Below are positions 1 through 12,888 of a stretch of DNA of 64,000 bases, piece after piece. The DNA comes from Trichostrongylus colubriformis (lineage: Eukaryota; Nematoda; Chromadorea; Rhabditida; Trichostrongylidae). Both the position numbers and the translations under genes were made by a program. The notes beneath the pieces were generated by a model, which saw only the letters and a program-made list of their open reading frames with translations, searched no databases and was not told the DNA's origin. Location: positions 1,601,725 to 1,665,724 of the forward strand of contig OZ022260.1 of NCBI GenBank assembly GCA_963978905.1, given 5' to 3'. How positions within the stretch are numbered: the first letter of the stretch is position 1; every line of letters begins with the position of its first letter.

Positions 1-642
1 ACAACGTTTGGCCCTCCTGATATCGTTCGCATAACCTGAAAGGAACAGTTTACTATCTGGGACCCTAATGAGCTCAGGGAAATTAAGGGCCCGGAATCGT
101 AGGATCACTTGCGAAGTGGAAAGATGTGTAATCGCACAAGCATGAAGTCCAACATCAGCCTTACAAGGAATCGCAATAATTTAATTTGAAACTGATTAGC
201 TGACTAACTTCAGTAACTTCAATCTACTCATTACTCCAAAAAAAACAACGAAAAATTTGTGGAAATGGAGATAAAAACTGATTTGAAAAAGTACTCAAGA
301 AACATCTTATAAACACACCTTTAATTCCATAGCTATATGTTTTGGATTGAACCCAGGTGCGGGAACTTTCAAAGCAAATAACTGTGCAGGTCTTTTACGA
401 CATTCCACGGTCCAAACTTTACCGAAAGAACCTGTGCAGAGATAGGTTAACAGCTAAAACGACTTAAAACAACAACAAACACCAAAAAGACCGAGATCTG
501 CAAAATTCGCTTTACCTGCACCCAAGGGGTCTCCTACTACAAAGTTGTTTGTGATCCATTTCGAACGATACACTATGTCAACCCGTTTTTTTCCGTTTGA
601 TGGACGTTGATTTGATAATGAACGACGATGTCCAATCATCAT
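1..642 (-). CDS. Ser/Thr protein kinase, N-terminal exons (CK1-like; runs off left edge)
   Basis: Three minus-strand exons: 642..516 (from ATG 642), 431..319, and 35..1 continuing outside the window. Phases fit (G|GT, then phase 0), and the introns are GT..AG. The joined protein has an N-terminal basic stretch (GKKRVDIVYRSKW), then the kinase glycine loop GAGSFGKVW, strand 3 with the ATP lysine (LFALKVPAP), an alpha-C region (MELKVM) and GGPNVV. This is the start of a protein kinase N-lobe with all visible key residues intact. The style fits the large nematode casein-kinase-1-like groups, but GGPN is also seen in CK2, so the subfamily is open. The ATG follows a weak acceptor (ctgaaatag) by 7 bp; further 5' exons are possible. 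The catalytic loop lies off the window. Confidence 0.75.
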
Positions 643-1738
643 ATTCGTACTATTTCAGAAAGCTTTACATGGAATACCTTAAATATTCAACTATATTGCA
701 AAATTCAGACAGAAACAAGTTATTATCAATGAGCTCATTTGATAAAAAAAATTAGTAAACAGAAAAATTCAAGCCACTTGAAAGAATCAGTGACAAAAGG
801 GGCAGCAACCATTTCCATAGGTTGGGTCGAATCTTCGATCATTGCCCGTCTGACCCAAACATGCCTCATTCCCTCCGTATCAGAACAACTAGTACAGACT
901 TATATGAAATGACGGAATCACCGAGTTTACGCCAGATTCACTGGATATGCCTAACAGCATTTGAAACCACTGGATTTTAAATAAAATAGACGTGGGTGCC
1001 TCATCCCAAAACGGAGTTGGAAGGTGCAGAACGCTTTATCTTTTTGGCACAAAAGGGGTGCTACTGTAACCGGGAAAGGGTCTTTCCACTGTGCTTGGCG
1101 TTCAGCGTTATTTTTGCTCAGGCTTTTGGCCTAAGCCTGAATTTAGTTGGAAGCTCCTATTCCTTGCCCCCCCCCCTTCCCTCAAGTAAATCTAAAATCT
1201 AGGGAAAAATACAGAGCTGAACAACAAACTGATGATTGAAAAACTTACCGAGTGAGGGACCACAACGTGCAATGATCCCCTCCTCGAAACTACATTAATA
1301 CCCAAAAAGATCAAAAAGGTTGCTTTCTCATAAACAAAACGCAGATAAGATTTCATCCGCAACTTAGTGACTTATGAGCCCAACCCTATTTATTACTGTC
1401 GGTTAATTCTGATGCACTGAAGGAATTTTCTTATTAACTGAGCATATATAACGTACCTCTTAACTACAGAACACTGGAATCTGGAAAATACGCAAAGCAT
1501 TGAACAGGCATCGGTGCTAACGGTTCGAAAAATAATAAATCCCATTACGTCCTACGGTGGCATTCAAGTTGATGTGTAATGCGGACACATCTCCAAATTG
1601 ACGCCTATGCGAACTCGTCGGTGTGGCAGCCATTTGGTTCTTATTAATTCAGCCGTAATTTTCTATTGGAAGGATTTCGACAAGTAGATGTGGTGTTTAG
1701 AGGAAAAAAGCATTAAAAAAGAGTTTGAGAGAACTCAC

Positions 1739-1892
1739 GTGGCCACGCACTATCAGAGCGACTAATTGAAGCTAGCCATTCTTGTGTAGACAACATGGTA
1801 ATATTGCAAGGAGGCATGACATCTCCAGAGGTGTGCAGACTTATGTCGAATTTTCGCGCGGCAAGCGGCGCCGTGGATTTCTTCGCGTGTGA
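1739..1892 (-). CDS. Possible single coding exon, unknown gene
   Basis: A minus-strand open stretch of 51 codons plus one base lies between an acceptor (tatacgcag) and a good donor (C|GTGAGT). The translation starts SHAKKSTAPLAARKFDISL and ends LASISRSDSAWP. It looks protein-like and both splice sites are good, but I found no partner exon with certainty. It could be an upstream exon of the kinase at 1-642, but the phase of that join is not established. No family recognised. Confidence 0.25.
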
Positions 1893-4272
1893 CTGCGTAT
1901 ATTGGAACACTCCCTTTAGAGTTTTACACCCGAATTAAAAATTTCTTAATCAGGATTGTTATCATGTAATGCTATCGTTTATTTTTTTGTTACTATTCTG
2001 TCTTTTTAGACCACAAAAGTTATCGTTTAAGATAATGATGAGATAAAAAGCTATTTCTTAAAGGTCCTCCATGGTACCAGCCCCTTGCATCCTGAGCGGA
2101 ATTCCAACCACCGCGGCAAGTTGTGCTGATGGCACCGCGAGTGGGACGTCGCAAAGCGAAAATCCCACAAAGTACCCCATTTTTAGCCACTCCATGTTTG
2201 TGGGATTTTGCGTGCGGCTGCGTTTGTACTTGGCGACAACATCGTACGATGGCTCGCTCGCCAGATACAAACGCAGAATGAGTTCTGACTTTATCATGGG
2301 TGCATGTTTTTCTAGTGTTCTGGGCAGGGTCAAGCCTCCGTTGAGGAATCCTCAACGGGGGGGGGCGTATTTAGTCCGGTAGGAGGGGGGGGGCTCGTAA
2401 TTGTTGAGGTACTAGTGATCAACAGAAGTTCTCACGCAGAGGGTCTAAAGTGTAAGGGAAGAAATGATAAAACTGACTAATTAGGTTGGTACCTGAAACT
2501 AGTTTAACTTAATCATCATGGAAACCTCATGCATGGCGCGATCCGCAACGAAACCGGTCAACGCCAATAGAGCTTTCGTTGGTCTGCTGACACCGAAACC
2601 ACGTACAGAGACACCTCCGAAATTCACGAAATTCACCGATTAACCGTGGAAAGGAATATCTATCAACAGGTACTACCGTGGATGGACACTACAAAAACAT
2701 TGGGATGAAAACGGAAAATTAGCCGATATGGACTTTCTTCATATATTACTACGATTGCAAAAACGTAATCTAGTGTTGGCGGCCACTATGCGGACCGGAA
2801 AAACGTTTGTATTCATTGAGAATGTGGATGAAATCCTCATGCATGGCGCATCCCACAGAAAAGCTGACCGACGCTTCTTGCCTTCCCACTAGGCCTTCCA
2901 GAGCGAAGGATGCATACCAGAGAAATTTCAATGAATCAATTTTTCTGATGAATCTTGGGAATATCTCGCAAATTCGGCGAAAAAAGCTTTCCTCAACTGG
3001 CTTTTCTGAAGGTTTCTTCCTTCGTTTTAGAGATTGACAAGGTTCAGGTAGTCATTCGAAAGCGACAACTTAGCAGATCCAGCTTCACCAAAACGAACTC
3101 ATATGGTTAAGTTTGAAGGAAGTTATGGCCATTTCCGTCAAACACTTCGAAATTTTCCTCATCAAATCCTCATCTGGAAACCCATATCGAGAACTAAGCA
3201 ACCATTGGGGAAAGCAAACGGGCAATGGATAGGTCTGAGGGAGTTATTAGGAAAACAGTTTACAGGTGTGGGCTCTAGGTAAACTTTGAACTATTTCCAA
3301 AATGCCGCAATTTAGTATGGGGAAGATACCGCGCTCCATCGTGATCGCCGCGTCGCAGCCGTCGCCTGACATGAGATCCTTAACTTCTCTAATTGTGTGG
3401 AGTATTCTGAATTATTGTTTGAAATTGTTCGATTATGAGGTAGGAGCGTGATGCAATCTGGAATCTAGGATTCATAGATTATATATTGAGTGTATAGTAC
3501 TGGGAATTCCACCTGTGTTACATATTTTTCGGGTTTTTGTGTCCATTCAGTTGTATATTGGTGGTGAGCATTTCAAAAATCGACAAATGTTTAATTGATG
3601 GTTTTTGTTCAGAGAGAGGGGGGTCGTATTGGGGCCTCCTTCTGGGGGGGGGCGTATTTTTTAAAAATTTTCTTCATCTGGACGCTTGACCCTGGTTCTG
3701 GGTAAAACTATATTCACCGATCCACGCGAATTTGGGATCCTTAACAGGCGTCCGATTCATAACGGCACCAGCGAGATACTTGTCGGGCGCGATGACCGAG
3801 CTCGAGTGTCCTGTCGCACGTTACTTCAAACGTAAAGAAAAAGAGCTTCGCGCTGCTGGGGTTGATGATCGTTTTGGCTTTATGGTCTTTCCATCACAAG
3901 AATGTCTCCAAGCAAACTCAGCGAAATCGAAGAAAAAATTGGAATCTTTAATCTGAGTAATCGATAAACCACAATATTCGACGTGCATGAACACTAGGTT
4001 ATGAGGGTGAGCGTAGACTTCTTTATCCGCGTCGCGTCATGTGTGCCGTCTTGCTCTCGCTGTTCTGGCCCCTCCTTTGGTTTTCTTGACGTAGGCTGAC
4101 ACTGGCGTCGGCTGCTCTTTAATAATGGAGTGCGCCGGGACGGCTGTTCTAGCGCCGCCGCTCTGAAATCACGCCGTTTTGATCGCATTTCAACCTAATA
4201 TTCAACAGAACTGCATTGCTGTGCTACTTGAGGAAATAGATGCTCGAGTAACTATTCAGGTTGGGTCTTTGA

Positions 4273-4396
4273 TGCCATCACGACGCTACACCCACCCAAG
4301 TCCACTTTAGCCAGCCCACGTGAGCTTCTGATTGGCCAACTGAAGTAGAGGGGCGTGGCTTGCGTGGGTTTGAGCGGGTGTAGCGCCATGATGACG
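4273..4396. repeat. Hairpin element (GCTACACCC ends)
   Basis: An imperfect palindrome. The left arm 'catcacgacgctacaccc' returns inverted at the right end as 'gggtgtagcgccatgatg'. The centre holds 'gattggccaact' and 'ggggcgtggctt'. Related copies lie near 5340-5420, 19725-19850 and 63015-63160, which share the 'ggccaat' centre and the gcgctac arm. Typical of a non-autonomous hairpin transposon; no coding capacity. Confidence 0.6.
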
Positions 4397-5027
4397 CACA
4401 ATAGAAGCGCGCAAAGGGGATAACCTTAACACTTGCCCAGAAACCTATTGCTCCAAAGATCTAAGTGGATTAATCTGATCATCGAAAGGTATGTCTTTTA
4501 TTTTGCTCTCAAGAAAGTGTTCATAAAATTAATACCGGTTTCTTCCTGAATTCGGATTCATCCGGTGCGGTCAGATTTCCACGTAAGTACATATTGGGGA
4601 ACTCATTTGCAACGTCGAATATTGTATCAGACACCTGTATTGGAAATCATTATTAAACTGGATATTCTTCTTCGTAGATTGAATTTATACTCTACGACGC
4701 AGTCGTACGACTACATCGCAAAGTATGAATGTAACCCTTGGCAATACATTGGGCGCAAGACAAAGTTGGGCGCAAGACAAAGTTCTAACAGGTACGCGAG
4801 GAGAGAGATGGAAGGCACAATCCACATTACCCGAGAATGTAAGGTCTTCTGGATCGCCAATGGTAGGAAGCTCAGGACTGTATCGCCCCGACCCTGTACA
4901 CGCCTGAAGGCGAGGAAGGGTGGCAAATTCGCCCCCAACTGCCAGTGACAATGTTGGGATATTCTTCTTACTGCGCTTTAAAGGCACATTCCGGGGTGTG
5001 TTCACTTATGGCGGAAAATCGCTTCGC

Positions 5028-5265
5028 GGCGCCATCAGCACGACTTGCCGAATCGATTGCCCTCGGGAGCCCGGCAGAGCGTGGCTGCGTCACCTCTGCA
5101 CTTCCACCCATGCCACCCTGCCTCCTCCACCCATGCCACACTGCCTCGCTTGAATGCTGCCATGTCCTGCCACTGGTACCCGCACCCGCCAAGCTGCTCG
5201 CGGGGGTAGCCACGCGATTTTCCGTCATAAGTGCACACGCCTCACATTCCGCGATAACCATATGA
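5028..5265. repeat. Repeat copy, partner at 39526-39700
   Basis: Contains 'gcgtcacctctgcacttcc' and 'tgaatgctgccatgtcctg' blocks that recur in the same order at 39526-39700. The surrounding sequence at 39410-39793 shows that this block is the core of a larger hairpin element. GC-rich, no gene. Confidence 0.55.
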
Positions 5266-7170
5266 GTCGATTTATTTTTCGGAGGAGTAGATTCTTGGGT
5301 AACTCTCGAGGCTGTACCATTTCCGTGCCGCCACGGAGGGCCATCACGGCGCTACACCTGCTCTAACCATTATGACCCTACCCATTTTGCTCAGTTGTCG
5401 AATAACGGAGAAGTGTGTGTGTGTTCGGAGAGGATTCGAGCAGGTGAGGTACCGTGATCGCGCACTGTGGCGACGCGAAAAGGACGCAACCTAAATAGTT
5501 GTTCAAGGAGCTACTGCTCCGAGAAGGTAAGTCGAGTTATCTGATTATCGCGGAGTGTGCATTTAAGCTTCATACTTATGAGAACGGTAGTAATGACCTA
5601 CGTCAAGCATATCGTTTTCATTGGCAAACGGATCAGCCATCTGGAAAAAGTTGTCAAGATTTGGTGGTGGTTTATTGGCTACTTCAGTAATGAACGCATG
5701 CTCTTCACAAGCAGTCTCCATTATTGGGCATGATAACCTGAAACGGTGCCCATCTTTGAGAAGAGCTTATCTCGACTTCATAAGGAGATACCTAGATATT
5801 GGCGCAGGGAACAGAGTCAAAAACGTTTACTGAATTGATCATCCCAATCTCGAATTTCTTCTGCATGGAAGTGGATTTGAACCCTCTCGACTCGAGGAAT
5901 TCGTAGTTGAACAGACCCTGCTCCGATCCAGAGACAGTAAAAAAACCTTGTCAGGGTAGAGGACGTGAGGACCAAATTAGACTCATTAGGATCTTCCTCT
6001 CTTTTCAACACCTCCTGAAGTCCATGTTCCGCTCCGCGAAGTGTCTAGGTGTGTCATTGTGTCAGATGCACGTAAAATTATCGCAAATAGGCGATAGTAA
6101 GTTCAATCTCGCGGCGATTTTTGGACAAAGCGCCGCCCCATGTCCAGCTTTGCCTTCCTCGAGAAATCCGGGATTTTGACTATGCACACTGAAAGGCCCT
6201 TAGAGAAGCTTTGTCCATCAGGAAATGGTGCCACACACATTTTTGTTAACTTGGTTCAGAATAGTCTCAAATCAATCTCCGATCATTCCAGCGAAATTGT
6301 TAAATTAATCGTCCACGGACATCCCATGATTCTAATCCCTTTCAAAACCTATCTAATAGCTACAATACAAGAGCAGAGACACGAAACACTCAAGAAATTC
6401 CCTTTGTCCCAATACAGAAATCGAAAGAAAAAACTAGATGAGCAACTCGCTCGAATTTCCCCAGCATTATTCGAACAGCCGATGGCGAGGAGAGCGCAGT
6501 TCAAATTTTCGCGCCTCATCTTGATTCACTTCGCGCTCTGCGTCCCTAACCGTGTGACTATCACAACTTTGTTTCTGGAGCCATTGCGACCTCGCCTCAT
6601 CCGACGCCCCACCACGTCAGACGTTTCTTTGAAGAGGCTGTATCTCAGCCGGATTCTCATTTTTTCGTGGAAATTTTGTACGTGACTTGCAGTATGCAAA
6701 TGCAACATCAATATATCAGCGTTTGCAAATTTCTGTGGACGATTTCGCTAAAAGCACATTTCGCGCTCGCTGAGGGGAGGAGCACATCTGGATGTCATGT
6801 TAGTTGAGTACTGGTGGAGGGGGGGGGAGGTCTGGCCCGCCCTATAGCCTTCAATCGCTTGCAATGGGACGTGGCGGGACCGCCCACCACCGCTCCACTA
6901 CCAGTGACATCCAACTGTTCCGCCTCCTTTCTGCGAGCGCGGAATGTGCCTTTCAGGACAGTCAAGTCAGTCTGCATTCATACTCGGCGACTTAATCGCT
7001 GCGATCGCGATTGAGGCAACGTAACCGCAACGCAAACCCCGAGTCCATGTTCTGGTGTGACCCGAGCAAGCCAACAACAACGAGCATGCCGACTTACCGA
7101 TCGCAAGAATGCGTTGCGGGAGCGTTTCATTGATCGTGATGATGGTTGCATCGCCGAGTGTGAACTGAGC

Positions 7171-10100
7171 TCATGTGGTCACTAACTCAATGAAAACATC
7201 CAAGTTCGACTCTCCATAAATCTTGGCATTGTGTTCGTATATATCACATATCAATGAAAACAATTTCGGCAAGTCACGACGGACTAGGTAGGATTGGGCC
7301 AGTTGTGTAGGGTCTACGTTGTGGCTTTCGTTACAGAAAAGCGATGTGCAGATCAACTCACGAGGTCACTTCTCTACTTGTTTTTTCTGGCGGTATAACT
7401 CTCATGTAAGCAGAAGTGTTTTTTGTTTCCTCATCTTCCTGAGTTTTATCAGACTTTTGTTCTTCGTTCTGTCGATGCCTCGTTTGTCTCAGCGTTTTTG
7501 GCTTCTTTTTTGGTTTCTCCGCTTTCGTATTCTCCGTATCATCTTTGCGCCTATCTACAAAAACTGAATGACTGACTGTGGCAAAACATTCGAACAAGAA
7601 GTATTTTCCGTTATTTTTGACGACAGCATTTTCGGTTCTGTCGGGCAAATGATTTCTGCCGCTTCCATCGTGAATTCACCGCCAGGAGGGGCGTGGCAGC
7701 AGCAAACTTCAGGGACCTGACCCAATTCGAGTGTCCTTACCTACATCTCATCTCCCCCCACTTCCAAAAATGAATGCACGTTACCTCGTTTTAGTCGAGA
7801 TCAGAGAGGCAGGATGTACGCTACTCTCCGCACTAAAAGTGCCTCATGCGATGCAGTGGTCACTGCACCGCTGTAATCCTCATCCGTTCCATAACCACAT
7901 TCATTCCGCCCACACCAATCAAACCTTCCATTCTTACCGGGTTGGCCTACACCTATACTGCATTCCGGAGCGCTTGATAGGGCGTGGCCTACGGACATGG
8001 GTGAGAAGCGAGAGTGAAAGTGAGTGGCAAGAGTGAGAGTATGTGGCGGAGTAGGAGAGTTCGATACACTCTCACAAAAGTCCGTAGGCCACGCCCTACC
8101 AGGCGCTTCGAAATGGACTGTACATGGGAGGACAAGTCTGCCACCTGCAAGTAATTGTGAAAGTAAAAGTGCATTCCATGAAACTGTACGGAATTCGAAT
8201 GCGCAGCGCATTCCAGATGATTCGATCAAATGGTAATTACAAATTCAATTAATATAGTACCTACAGGTACCAAACCACTCACCTCTCCTAGTGCCACCTT
8301 TAGGAGGTCTTTTTATCTCGATAACACTCTGAGTCCGAGATGGTGTAGCCGAAGTTATAGACGCATCGCGACGCGTAGATCTGAGCCGTCTGACCGCTTT
8401 AGGCTTTCTGGGCGCTTTAGGCGCTCTAGGCGCTTTAGGCTGAAAACAATTTCATGATTGAAGTCAAAAAATGCTCTGTGTTCGCTACAGTGGGAAGCAT
8501 CACAGTAGCTCTCTAACCAGAGGGTGCTCAGGGCTGTGGGCTCTTTCAACACGAGTTCGTAGACTCTTATACGGGCCAACAGGAAATCAACCCTATTTTC
8601 GAAAAGGCCATTACGACAAGCTGATCACTTCACTTGCGACTGCACCACGTCAATTCCAAAGATATTTTCATTTCCTTTTTTAGCATTTTTGCAACCGCTC
8701 AGATAAATGAAAAACGTTCTCACGTTTTCTACGCTCAATGCAGCTTATTTGTAGACCGTGTGCTATACCAGTGGGAGGGCGGGGGGGGGGGGGGCAGCAA
8801 CTCATTGAGGGGTCCCGTAGCATGTTTTTTCATGCTTGATGTGTTACCAACGTTCCGTAGATACCATGTATATAAATGTAAGATCCTGCAAACCTAATTA
8901 TTTGTTCCCTTCTCAAGTGAAGGCATGTTACTGTTCAATATTTAACAAGTTGCCCCCCCCCCTCTCATTAATATAACACCGAAGAACATTCCAAAGCACT
9001 CCACGCCCTGGATAATCAAGCCCAGCGGTCAAGAGGCCTTCGACCAGTTCCTCAGCAAATGCATGCGTAAAATGGGTATCGATTAGCAAAATCAATACCC
9101 TCTAGAAGTCAGTAGTACTTGCGATAAAACAGCAAGCCGATCGTAAAAGGAACTTATCGAATTCCGTCCTCCGTGTGTGCTACTTACAGGAGTCGGTTGA
9201 GAAGTTCGTATGTGGTAACGGCTGGTCTAGAAAACTTCGACAACTTGGACAGGGATGGTTAACCTATCATTCGGAGGCAAAATGGGCGATGGTGCAGCGA
9301 ATAACGATTGACGAGTGAAGGGGGTAGAGTAGCCTACGTGCAAACAAATACCCAGACAACAGGCATCAGTTTCAGTTTTGTAAACTCCCCAACCCCCTTC
9401 CTTAAAGGAATCATGCACGGAAAAATGAGTTTTTCTGCTGCCAATATATTTATGTTGTATTTGCCGAATGTGGGCAGCATGCAAAATTTCACGCGAAAAA
9501 ATGTGAATCTGGCCAAGATATAGCACCACAAACTCTCGGCCGGGTGGGCGGGGCCCCCGCGCAAGTTCCCACACCGTCGTCCGCCGCGGTCGGAGATGCA
9601 TTATGGGAACAGAAGGTTACGTAAACAGTCCCATTCTCGGCGAACGGCTGCTTGTGCGATTGTACGAATCGCACGACTTTACTGCATCCCGGCAGTAATG
9701 GTTGGAACAGCGGTAGGGTATCGTTCAGAGTTCGCGATTCGAGTTATCAGGTGATCCGCGAATGGGCCGTTAGTCCAAACGTAGCTAATTCTTTCGGCCT
9801 GATCGCCTGAATTGCAGATGCGATGGCGAACTCTGAACAATACCAAAAGCCGCGTTCATATACTAATGGGAATGGGATTTTTGGCGGATCGGCGGATCGG
9901 CGTATGGACGTATCCCGATCTGGGATTCTTGGCGACACCGTACCACCAAGTGAGTCCATGGCAAATAGCCAAGATCGCGGATGCACCGATCTGCCAGAAA
10001 TCTAAAATCGCGGATACGCTCATTTTTTCGATCGATATGTATCATTTATTTGACGCCAACCCGCCAAAACTCCCATTCAGCTGGGTATGAACTCAGCCTA

Positions 10101-12723
10101 CTGTAATTTCCAGATGGTCCACCGTCATAAGAAGCTCAATTAAACGATTCTTCCGTCTCGAAATGCTAATGCCCTATCCATATAGCAGTCGCACAGTACT
10201 GCGCGAATAACACTATGATAATTATCAACCAATATCGAAGAAGCCCATATCTGACTTCAAATTGTTATAAGCGCAGTACTGAGCGCTTGCTCAACTACTC
10301 TACCTACGAAGGCCAGTCACTATTGGGAATTTCACGTAATTTAACAGTCGTAGGGTTTCCGTTTATTACTTCAGGATAACGGAGTAAGTTTATTTGCCGA
10401 ACCTTTAGTGCTTAAGCCTAGTGTTTATCGATAATCTATTCATTTACCACTTCACATCACTTCCCTTAAGAGGGCCACCACTTTTCGGAGGTCCAGATGA
10501 TTTAGCGGTCAATACCCTTGTTACAATGATATTGACTATCAATGTAAATGTATTAGGAATGAAATGTGTTTATCCACTTTGACATTTTGGTAGAAGTGGT
10601 CACTAATTGGAGTTCAGATAGTTCAGATATCGATGATTCTGTGTCCGATTGCTTCGACTGGGAGCCATTTTTTAACTCAGTGAGCATCTGATTCTTGCAT
10701 GTTGGTTGTAAATCCATATGCCAGTTATCGATGCTTATCGTTTTTGTAAGCATGCACCACTATTTGAAATTTCACATAGTCTAGCGGTCGATACCGCTGA
10801 CATCGCATGAGGGAATGAATCACTTGCTTTGCTCGCAAATCGAGATCGTATCTTGATCATTTATGTAGAACGCAGCATCAATGGACGTGCCCCATTATTT
10901 GGAACGCAGGCAATTTAGCGGTAGATACGTCGGCATTGTTCACTCAATGACATTGAGCATCAGACACTTTTACTATAGCGGTCGTATAGTAGTAGTAAGC
11001 AGTGTACCGAGTTTCATTCAATCCAGTGCCTAATGGGTCTTCAGCTCCTATGTGTGCCGTTATCAGTTTCGATAAGTCACCATTAATGTTCCCGCACCCT
11101 ACAATACCTGTAAATGTGACACTCGGCTGAAAAAGCGAAACGGGCTTGATGACACTTGCCTTCCGACGCTCCTTAAGAATCGGCGATCAGCCTTTTGACG
11201 CTCCTTATCGAATCTTATCAACCGTTATCAAGCTGGATCCCCCACCACGTTATCAAGCTGGATCCCCCACCATCAATGTCCTCGTCTCACTCCGCAAAAG
11301 ACCTTGGAGTATGAGCGCTCCAGGATCAATGCGAAAAGCGAAACGGATTTGCCGCTCTGCCCTTTTGACGCTCCTTATCTAATCTTATCAACCGTTATCA
11401 ATTTGGATCACCCATATTAAAGTCCCCGTTCCACTTTGCTAAACACCTATGAAGGCCAGCGTTCTTGTATCAACGCGAAAGGCGAAACGGATTCGACGTC
11501 ATTTGCCCTCTCACGTTCCTCATCAAATCTTACCAACATTATCAAATTGGATCACCCACTATTAATGTCCCCGTCCCACCCTGCTAATTACCTATGAGTG
11601 CTAGCGCTCTTGGATCAACGCGAAAGGCAAAATGGATTTGGCGCCATTGGTCTCACGAGGCTCCTTATCAGCCCTTATCAATTGCTATCACTTTCGGTCC
11701 ACCACCGCTGTGGTCCCTTCACACACCTTACATCGCTTGTAAAATCCAGCGTCACAGCTTTGCTGTGACGCGAGATATGAATTTCGTGACTGACAGACGG
11801 ACACAAGGACAAACACGCACATACGGACAGACATACTGAGCGAATTATATATATAGAAGGATGGGCAGATAGTTTCTCTGAACCATGTGCGATACTTTTG
11901 GTAGATTTTCTCGTTAAACTCTGGTCTAATGGCGCAAATTTGGTCAGCTCACAGACAGCATTAGGGGTAATGTGGTTACTGAGAAATTCCTAAGAGAGGT
12001 CACTCACATGGAAACCAGGGGCCTAAGAAGCCTATTTATGGCGGAATCCCCGTCGAAAAGCGCGCCGCGAGATGTAGTGACGGCGTAACGGTCAACGGCT
12101 GACACCTTTGGATGACCGACTCCGCCTCCAGGCGACGTGATTCCTAGTTGGCTACGATGAGAGCGGCCAAGGATATGCGGCAGGATCGAAGGTATCGCGG
12201 CACGTTCTCAGTTTTAGCTTGAAGCTCACATCAGAAAATAGATGCTGTCGTATTTCCAAACATTTCCTTGCGATTACTGGCAACATGCCAATGGAAATCT
12301 CGTTCAGACTACCCCCTCTTGACGGAAAGGTCATCCGCGGCGAGAATCCACGGTGGGAAGGGGGTCCTATTTCTCGGGTTTTGGCCATTTTCATCCGTTT
12401 TTTCTCCACTGTCCTGTTACTAGGCATCTGGACTTTCATATGCACTACTTCTTTTACTTTTCGTCCGACTTTCCCTTAATGCTGCCTTTGAGTGAATTTT
12501 GTGAGAGCAACAAGATCGAGCTTACCTTGACTGCAATCCTTGCAGTTTTGCCCTGCTTGCCTTGCACTAATGATTGTGACGATTGTGATGACTTAACGAG
12601 TTCTGATGATGGCTTGACAATGATGTGGCTACTTGACGGTCTTCTGGGTTTGCGAGTTTTCTTTTTTTCTTCTTTAACTTTTAATTTTGGTCGTATAGAA
12701 GATAGCGAGAATGATGAACCCAT
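7171..12723 (-). CDS. Unidentified Lys/Arg/Pro-rich protein, four exons, about 233 aa
   Basis: Model on the minus strand: 12723..12526, 8439..8283, 7554..7362, 7324..7171 (stop TGA 7173..7171). Phases are 0, 1 and 2, and the total is 702 bp. The ATG at 12723 lies 6 bp after the acceptor 'gttcttttag', as in trans-spliced nematode first exons. Exon 1 is basic and Ser-rich (KLKVKEEKKKTRKPRRPSSS). Exon 2 begins with a PKAPRAPKAPRKPK repeat. Exon 3 is highly charged. Exon 4 switches to a hydrophobic, probably folded C-terminus (DLPKLFSLICDIYEHNAKIY). The last intron would be only 37 bp, and the first, about 4.1 kb, is supported by phase only. The basic tail suggests a nuclear or nucleic-acid/microtubule-binding protein, but that is inference and no family is recognised. 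It could also be two separate genes. Confidence 0.42.
7965..8112. repeat. Hairpin element (GGGCGTGGCCTACGGAC arms)
   Basis: The left arm 'gcgcttgatagggcgtggcc' returns inverted at 8078-8112. It lies in intron 2 of the unidentified minus-strand gene. The same arm sequence bounds the 1.2-kb element at 52263-53505, so this is probably a short derivative of that family. Confidence 0.65.
9723..9847. repeat. Hairpin element (GTTCAGAGTTCGCGATT ends)
   Basis: Starts 'gttcagagttcgcgattcg' and ends with the inverted form 'atggcgaactctgaacaata'. Further copies or half copies occur at 18030-18070, 37676-37710, 38410-38665 and 61660-61830. Internal sequence is rich in GATCG/CGATC words. Confidence 0.6.
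11131..11857 (+). repeat. Tandem-array element, about 145-bp units, shared 3' terminus
   Basis: The phrase 'gcgaaa(a/g)gc(g/a)aaa' recurs at about 11131, 11334, 11478 and 11623. Spacings are 203, 144 and 145 bp. The long first interval includes a direct duplication of 'cgttatcaagctggatcc' near 11225-11275. The array ends with 'aatttcgtgactgacagacg', a run of ggacaNacg words and 'tatatatagaagg'. Essentially the same end closes the arrays at 25766-26520 and 35155-36440, although their repeat units differ. Confidence 0.65.
11950..12492. repeat. TTAA-type element, copy
   Basis: Left end 'cagacagcattaggggtaat', right end 'cccttaatgctgcctttgag' in inverted orientation. Size and interior ('ttttggccattttcatccg', 'cttttcgtccgactttccc') match the better-preserved copy at 50296-50834. 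It lies in intron 1 of the minus-strand gene, ending about 34 bp from that exon's donor. Confidence 0.6.
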
Positions 12724-12731
12724 TAATACCT
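12724..12731 (-). promoter_or_regulatory. Probable spliced-leader acceptor
   Basis: 'cttttag|gtatta' sits directly before the ATG at 12723 on the minus strand. No in-frame upstream coding sequence is evident, so a trans-splice acceptor is the simplest reading. Confidence 0.45.
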
Positions 12732-12888
12732 AAAAGAACTAAAAAATGAGACACACTCCAGCCACCATGTTGATTTGATGATTATCAGTCCCATCTGCCC
12801 CTAAAAAATATAGGCACGGCACATTGAGATAGGAGAGATCTTCCATCCATTCCCGAGCTGGAGTGGTCGGTTCACAACGTGGGAAGTA

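Larger units (their letters stand above)
643..7170. other. Gene-poor stretch with repeat debris
   Basis: No complete gene was recognised here. It contains poly-C and poly-G tracts (about 1162, 2367, 3605), short palindromes (for example 2218-2276, where a 'ctgcgtttgtact' arm returns inverted), hairpin elements described separately (4273-4396, 5028-5265), a possible lone exon at 1739-1892, and a segment at 6480-6720 resembling 9480-9640 and 33470-33790 (shared 'gcaaaatttcacg' and 'ttctcat' blocks). The region separates the kinase at the left edge from the gene starting at 12723. Confidence 0.5.

Noticed and set aside
3732..3956. Plus-strand open frame of 74 codons (LSGAMTELECPVARYFKRKE)
   Set aside because: No splice sites, partner exon or family; lies in repeat-rich DNA.
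10553..10753. Minus-strand open stretch (QSKQSDTESSISELSELQL) as an exon of the 7171-12723 gene
   Set aside because: No good donor at its 3' end and no clear acceptor; the flanks look like repeat sequence.
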